DNA of 38,701 bases, from positions 1 to 38,701 of the IMG/VR virus record IMGVR_UViG_3300010430_000208, one strand, 5' to 3'. The notes beneath the pieces were generated by a model. It was not told the DNA's origin. It ran no database searches and saw nothing but the letters and a program-made list of their open reading frames with translations. The position numbers and the translations under genes were made by a program. Within the stretch, counting starts at the first letter, position 1. Each line of letters opens with the position of its first letter. The DNA comes from a virus. Positions 35,773-38,701 of this stretch are shown here, in pieces.

Positions 35773-37839
35773 TTAGTTTCCGCAGCCCCGGCACCGCCGG
35801 AACACCGCGCCTTGGATCAGATCGTCTGGGATATTGCCTCGGCCCCCTCCGTTTGGGGGGTTCTCACTCGGCCTCGCCGCACCCGGATCGCCGGGGCCCT
35901 GCGCCTCAGGCTGCTGGATGATTGGGCGGTCTGGGACAACCGGGGGCTCGGGGTCGGGGCCACCGCGACAGACAGTGCTATTGCACCCGTTGAATACCCA
36001 CCTTGCTGTGTACCGCGGATCGGCTGGCCCGGTCGTCGGAACGTCCGAGACCTTGTAGCACTTCTGCGCCGACACCCCGTCGTTCCTGACGGCCATGAGC
36101 ACCCAGCCGGCGCCCGGGGACGCGCCCGCCGGGGCAACGTCCACCACGATTGTCCTCGAGCCGACGCAGGCGTTACCGACAAAGAACTCCGGATCTGGCG
36201 GGTCGAAACACGGCGGGTCCATGCACCCCGCGTCGTGCCACGCCAGGTCTAGATCGGGCGGGAGGCTCTGGTCCGAGACCTTAACCGTGTAGCACCGGAT
36301 GGTCCCGGCGTCGTCCTTGAATAGCGTCTGGGCGTCCGGGGGCCTGGAGTCAAAGAGGGTCTGAGACACCCCCAACTCGGGCCCCTGGCCGTCGCACGGG
36401 ACCGCGATCAGGAACTCCCCGGTGCAGTCGGGAGACTCACACTCGGCCTCGATCCAGTCAACCACCGCCAGCCGCGTGAATGACGACGCCCCGTAGACCG
36501 TGCCCAGGCCGACGCCCGACTCCTCGGTCGGGGTGTAGCAGACCGGCACAGGGTTCCCGTTCTGGTCCGGGACGATGACGAGAATCCGGTTCGCTCCCGG
36601 TGGCCTCCGCTCCCAGGCATCCTTCGTGTACCCGACCTCGGACGGCGCGGACACCGAACTCTCGGGTTCACACCGTGTCGCCTTGAACACGCACAGGGGT
36701 CCGGTGTTGATGTCATCCCGCTCGCCGCACGGGAAGAACTGGCAGACCGGATCGTTCATCACGACCTGATGGGACGTTTGCAGCGCGTACGCCGCGGCCC
36801 CAGACGTTCCGCTGTTCACGACGAGCTCGGATCGGACCACGCTCGCGTCGCCGGTGAGGGATTCCACCTCCACGATCTCGGTGACGTTGGAGGGGAGCGG
36901 GGTCGGCGAGTCATACGTCAGCGTCCCGCCGTCGCATCGGTGATCGGTGGACGGCGCGTCCTTGTACGGGTAGTTGGCGCCCCAGAACGGCCTGCCAGGC
37001 GTGGGCCCGTCGAAACTGAACGGGTCCGAGAAGTACGAGATCGCCTGGTACACCCGCTCGTGCAGGACCAGGCCGTGCGTCCATGAGACACTGCAGGCGC
37101 CCTCGTCGATGACCAGATACGGGTCTGGGCTGGGATCGGGAGACAGTGAGAAGTAGAGGAAGTCCGCGACAAACGACCCGGAGTACGAGCGTTCGGTGAC
37201 CCCGGCCAGGAGGTTCTCGACGCCAACCGTATCGAGTGAGCCGTTCGGGGGTTGGAACGCCGTGATATTGGCGGTGGACCCGGTGAGCCTGACAAACCCG
37301 ATCCCGCCACCGCTAAACTCCAGCAGCGTGTCCAGGTCCCAGTACAGCCGGTCGATGTAGGCGATGTATTCCGTGCTCGAGGCCGTGAGTTGCACGCCGC
37401 CGATCTGCGTGATGTACGCAGATGCCAGCGCCGGGTCGGGCGTAGTGAACCGCACAAACTCGACGCTCCCCGCAACAGTCGAGACCCGACCGTCCCGTGT
37501 GTACGTCGCGTTGACGAACACCTCCCAGCGTCCGCCCTGGGTGATCTCCTCTCCGATCTGAATAGTCTCGGACTCGCAGCCACCGAAGTAGAACCCAGTA
37601 CCCCGGAACACCCCGAGTCCTTCAACGCCCGCGTTGAGCGTGTTGAAGTAGTTGCCCGGCGCGCGCATCGGGAAGTAGAAGGCCGGCGGAACACCCTGGG
37701 TCGGGGACGAGCCGACGTACCCCCAGCTTGGGTTGTGGCAACAAACACCGCCACAGCAACACCCGCCGCCGCCGTGGGTGGTCGCCAACCCGCCGCCGAA
37801 CGCTCCGAGCCCGCCGCCGCTCGAGATGATCCCAGGCAC
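35773..37839 (-). CDS. Large Cys-rich tail-region protein, 688 aa
   Basis: GTG start at 37839 directly after the preceding stop (TAAGTG). The amino end is a Gly/Cys cluster (GGGGCCCGGVCCHN). The body is beta-rich with about 25 Cys; the carboxy half repeats a unit of strand, Trp, then paired Cys: DWIEAECESPDCTGEF, AWHDAGCMDPPCFDPPDPE, RWVFNGCNSTVCRGG. The end is a Pro/Gly-rich tail with RRCRGCGN. Disulfide-bonded repeats would suit an exposed tail fibre or adhesin. No family recognised. Confidence 0.7.
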   Translation of the reverse strand: MPGIISSGGGLGAFGGGLATTHGGGGCCCGGVCCHNPSWGYVGSSPTQGVPPAFYFPMRAPGNYFNTLNAGVEGLGVFRGTGFYFGGCESETIQIGEEITQGGRWEVFVNATYTRDGRVSTVAGSVEFVRFTTPDPALASAYITQIGGVQLTASSTEYIAYIDRLYWDLDTLLEFSGGGIGFVRLTGSTANITAFQPPNGSLDTVGVENLLAGVTERSYSGSFVADFLYFSLSPDPSPDPYLVIDEGACSVSWTHGLVLHERVYQAISYFSDPFSFDGPTPGRPFWGANYPYKDAPSTDHRCDGGTLTYDSPTPLPSNVTEIVEVESLTGDASVVRSELVVNSGTSGAAAYALQTSHQVVMNDPVCQFFPCGERDDINTGPLCVFKATRCEPESSVSAPSEVGYTKDAWERRPPGANRILVIVPDQNGNPVPVCYTPTEESGVGLGTVYGASSFTRLAVVDWIEAECESPDCTGEFLIAVPCDGQGPELGVSQTLFDSRPPDAQTLFKDDAGTIRCYTVKVSDQSLPPDLDLAWHDAGCMDPPCFDPPDPEFFVGNACVGSRTIVVDVAPAGASPGAGWVLMAVRNDGVSAQKCYKVSDVPTTGPADPRYTARWVFNGCNSTVCRGGPDPEPPVVPDRPIIQQPEAQGPGDPGAARPSENPPNGGGRGNIPDDLIQGAVFRRCRGCGN

Positions 37840-38667
37840 TTACAGCCCGACCGGCTGCCGCACGTCTGATGCGCCCAGGTATGCGACGTTCGAGATAGTC
37901 GTGCCGGACTTGATGCCCGAGATCCGACCGCCGTAGGAGTTGAAGGCGGTCCCTCCGTAAGTGATGTCCTCCTGCTGCTGCGAGAAGTCCAGCAAACCGC
38001 CGTGGAGCGTGTACGTCGGGACTGCCCCGTACATTGGGAAGACCTTTCCGCCCCACTGTTCCACCTCGGTCAGCGTGCCGAGTTCGCCGTGAAGCGTGAC
38101 TGTGGCAGTCCCGCCCACGATGATCTTGGTAAAGCCGCGTTTGATGAGCCAGTTCCCCGCAAGGAAGTGGGCGAGCGTGAACCCGGTAGCGTTGTACTCG
38201 ATCACGCCCGAGCCGCGCGAGCCCGTCACCGCGTTCTCGGTCGAGTAGAGGTTGGTGATCACGCTCGAGGCGTTCGCGTTGAGCAGGCCCCCGTCGATCG
38301 TCAGGTCCGTCACCGTGCCCCCGGTCAGGAACGTGCGCTGACGCCCGCCCAGGTCGAGGTTCTGGATCTCCGTCCCGCCGTCCGTCAGGTAGAGGTCCAC
38401 CCGGCCACGGTTGCGGATTCGCTCCGTACCCGTGCTGTTCGCGTCCACTTGGAGCGAACCGTCCGTGCCGCCCCCGACCTGGCCCGTGGCCCCCTCGTTG
38501 AAGTCGAGGGAGTCGATGCCCGTGGCCGAGAGGCCGGACTGGTCCAGGCCCGCGGTGATACGCCCGAAGGGCTTGTTCACTTCGAGCGTTGCGTTATCGG
38601 CGAATCCAGTCGCGTCGGACCAGTTGGCCGCAGCGAATGAGGTCGCCCCTTCGTTGAGAACTGCCAT
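37840..38667 (-). CDS. Beta-solenoid-like virion protein, 275 aa
   Basis: Short repeated Gly-Gly-Thr/Asp turns and strands through the sequence (LDFNEGATGQVGGGTDGSLQ, TFLTGGTVTDLTIDGGLLNA, ATVTLHGELGTLTEVEQWGG) suggest a beta-solenoid. Start at 38667 after AAGGAGG. It lies between the tail-tip and Cys-rich genes. A role as fibre or spike is inferred. Its first 29 codons are repeated at the window start. Confidence 0.65.
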   Translation of the reverse strand: MAVLNEGATSFAAANWSDATGFADNATLEVNKPFGRITAGLDQSGLSATGIDSLDFNEGATGQVGGGTDGSLQVDANSTGTERIRNRGRVDLYLTDGGTEIQNLDLGGRQRTFLTGGTVTDLTIDGGLLNANASSVITNLYSTENAVTGSRGSGVIEYNATGFTLAHFLAGNWLIKRGFTKIIVGGTATVTLHGELGTLTEVEQWGGKVFPMYGAVPTYTLHGGLLDFSQQQEDITYGGTAFNSYGGRISGIKSGTTISNVAYLGASDVRQPVGL

Positions 38668-38701
38668 TATCTGGCCTCCTTATTCGCTCCACGCCTTGAG
38701 C
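38579..38701. repeat. Direct terminal repeat, right copy
   Basis: Exact copy of 1-123. One copy should be removed to obtain the unit genome of about 38,578 bp. The gene that starts at 38667 is intact in this copy; the left copy carries only its first 29 or so codons. Confidence 0.97.

Noticed and set aside
1-38701. CRISPR arrays, tRNA or rRNA genes, integrase/attachment sites
   Set aside because: I looked for regular repeats, T-loop-like sequences and recombinase motifs and saw none I could support; a tRNA scan would be needed to be sure.

Overview
The window looks like one complete genome unit of a tailed, siphovirus-like dsDNA phage, almost certainly assembled from environmental or metagenomic DNA. 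The first 123 bases recur exactly as the last 123 (38579-38701), so the contig closes into a circle or circularly permuted map of about 38,578 bp, and the repeat lies inside one gene (start at 38667, copied at 89). The DNA is GC-rich. Nearly every gene is on the minus strand, most start codons have AGGAG-type ribosome sites, and the recognisable promoters are sigma70-like. Lipobox and twin-arginine (Tat) signals point to a Gram-negative-type host; I cannot name it.

Structural (late) region, read on the minus strand from 18031 down to 1 and on through the circle to 34411: a promoter at 18066-18095, a membrane lipoprotein, a large beta-helix spike-like protein, small and large terminase, a portal fused to a MuF head-morphogenesis domain, prohead protease, an entericidin-like lipoprotein, a terminator and a strong second late promoter (9350-9378), major capsid protein, decoration-like proteins, head-tail connector, head closure, HK97 gp10-like protein, tail terminator, tail tube, a short tape measure, receptor-binding and beta-rich tail proteins, then (38667 to 34411) tail-tip proteins and membrane/coiled-coil proteins that may serve lysis. 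No endolysin, polymerase, helicase, primase or integrase is recognisable.

Early/accessory region (34379 down to 18113): many small overlapping genes in four or five minus-strand units. They include ASCH/DUF3850 proteins, a cytosine-methyltransferase-like protein, a phage CsrA, a stand-alone DnaA domain IV protein, a Fe-S RecB/Cas4-type exonuclease paired with an ERF annealing protein, three further PD-(D/E)XK-like nucleases, an Acb2/Tad1-like (anti-CBASS) candidate, a NUMOD4-HNH homing endonuclease and a Tat-signal miniprotein. The single plus-strand early gene (26302-26448) encodes a ribbon-helix-helix repressor. A 9-base motif, TGCACTACA, lies inside the core promoter of this gene and of four minus-strand units, which suggests one regulon.

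The most unusual object is at 10454-13510. The MuF domain is interrupted by an intein (10496-11317) whose homing endonuclease, a Vsr-like protein with an N-terminal HTH, is encoded on the opposite strand (10556-11254) in exact codon register with the intein, with its own promoter embedded in the splice-junction codons. The same DNA therefore encodes parts of the protein-splicing domain on one strand and a nuclease on the other. A 620-base gene-free stretch (28910-29531) carries a candidate small plus-strand RNA with a perfect terminator, several hairpins and a DnaA-box-like site, and is the best origin candidate.
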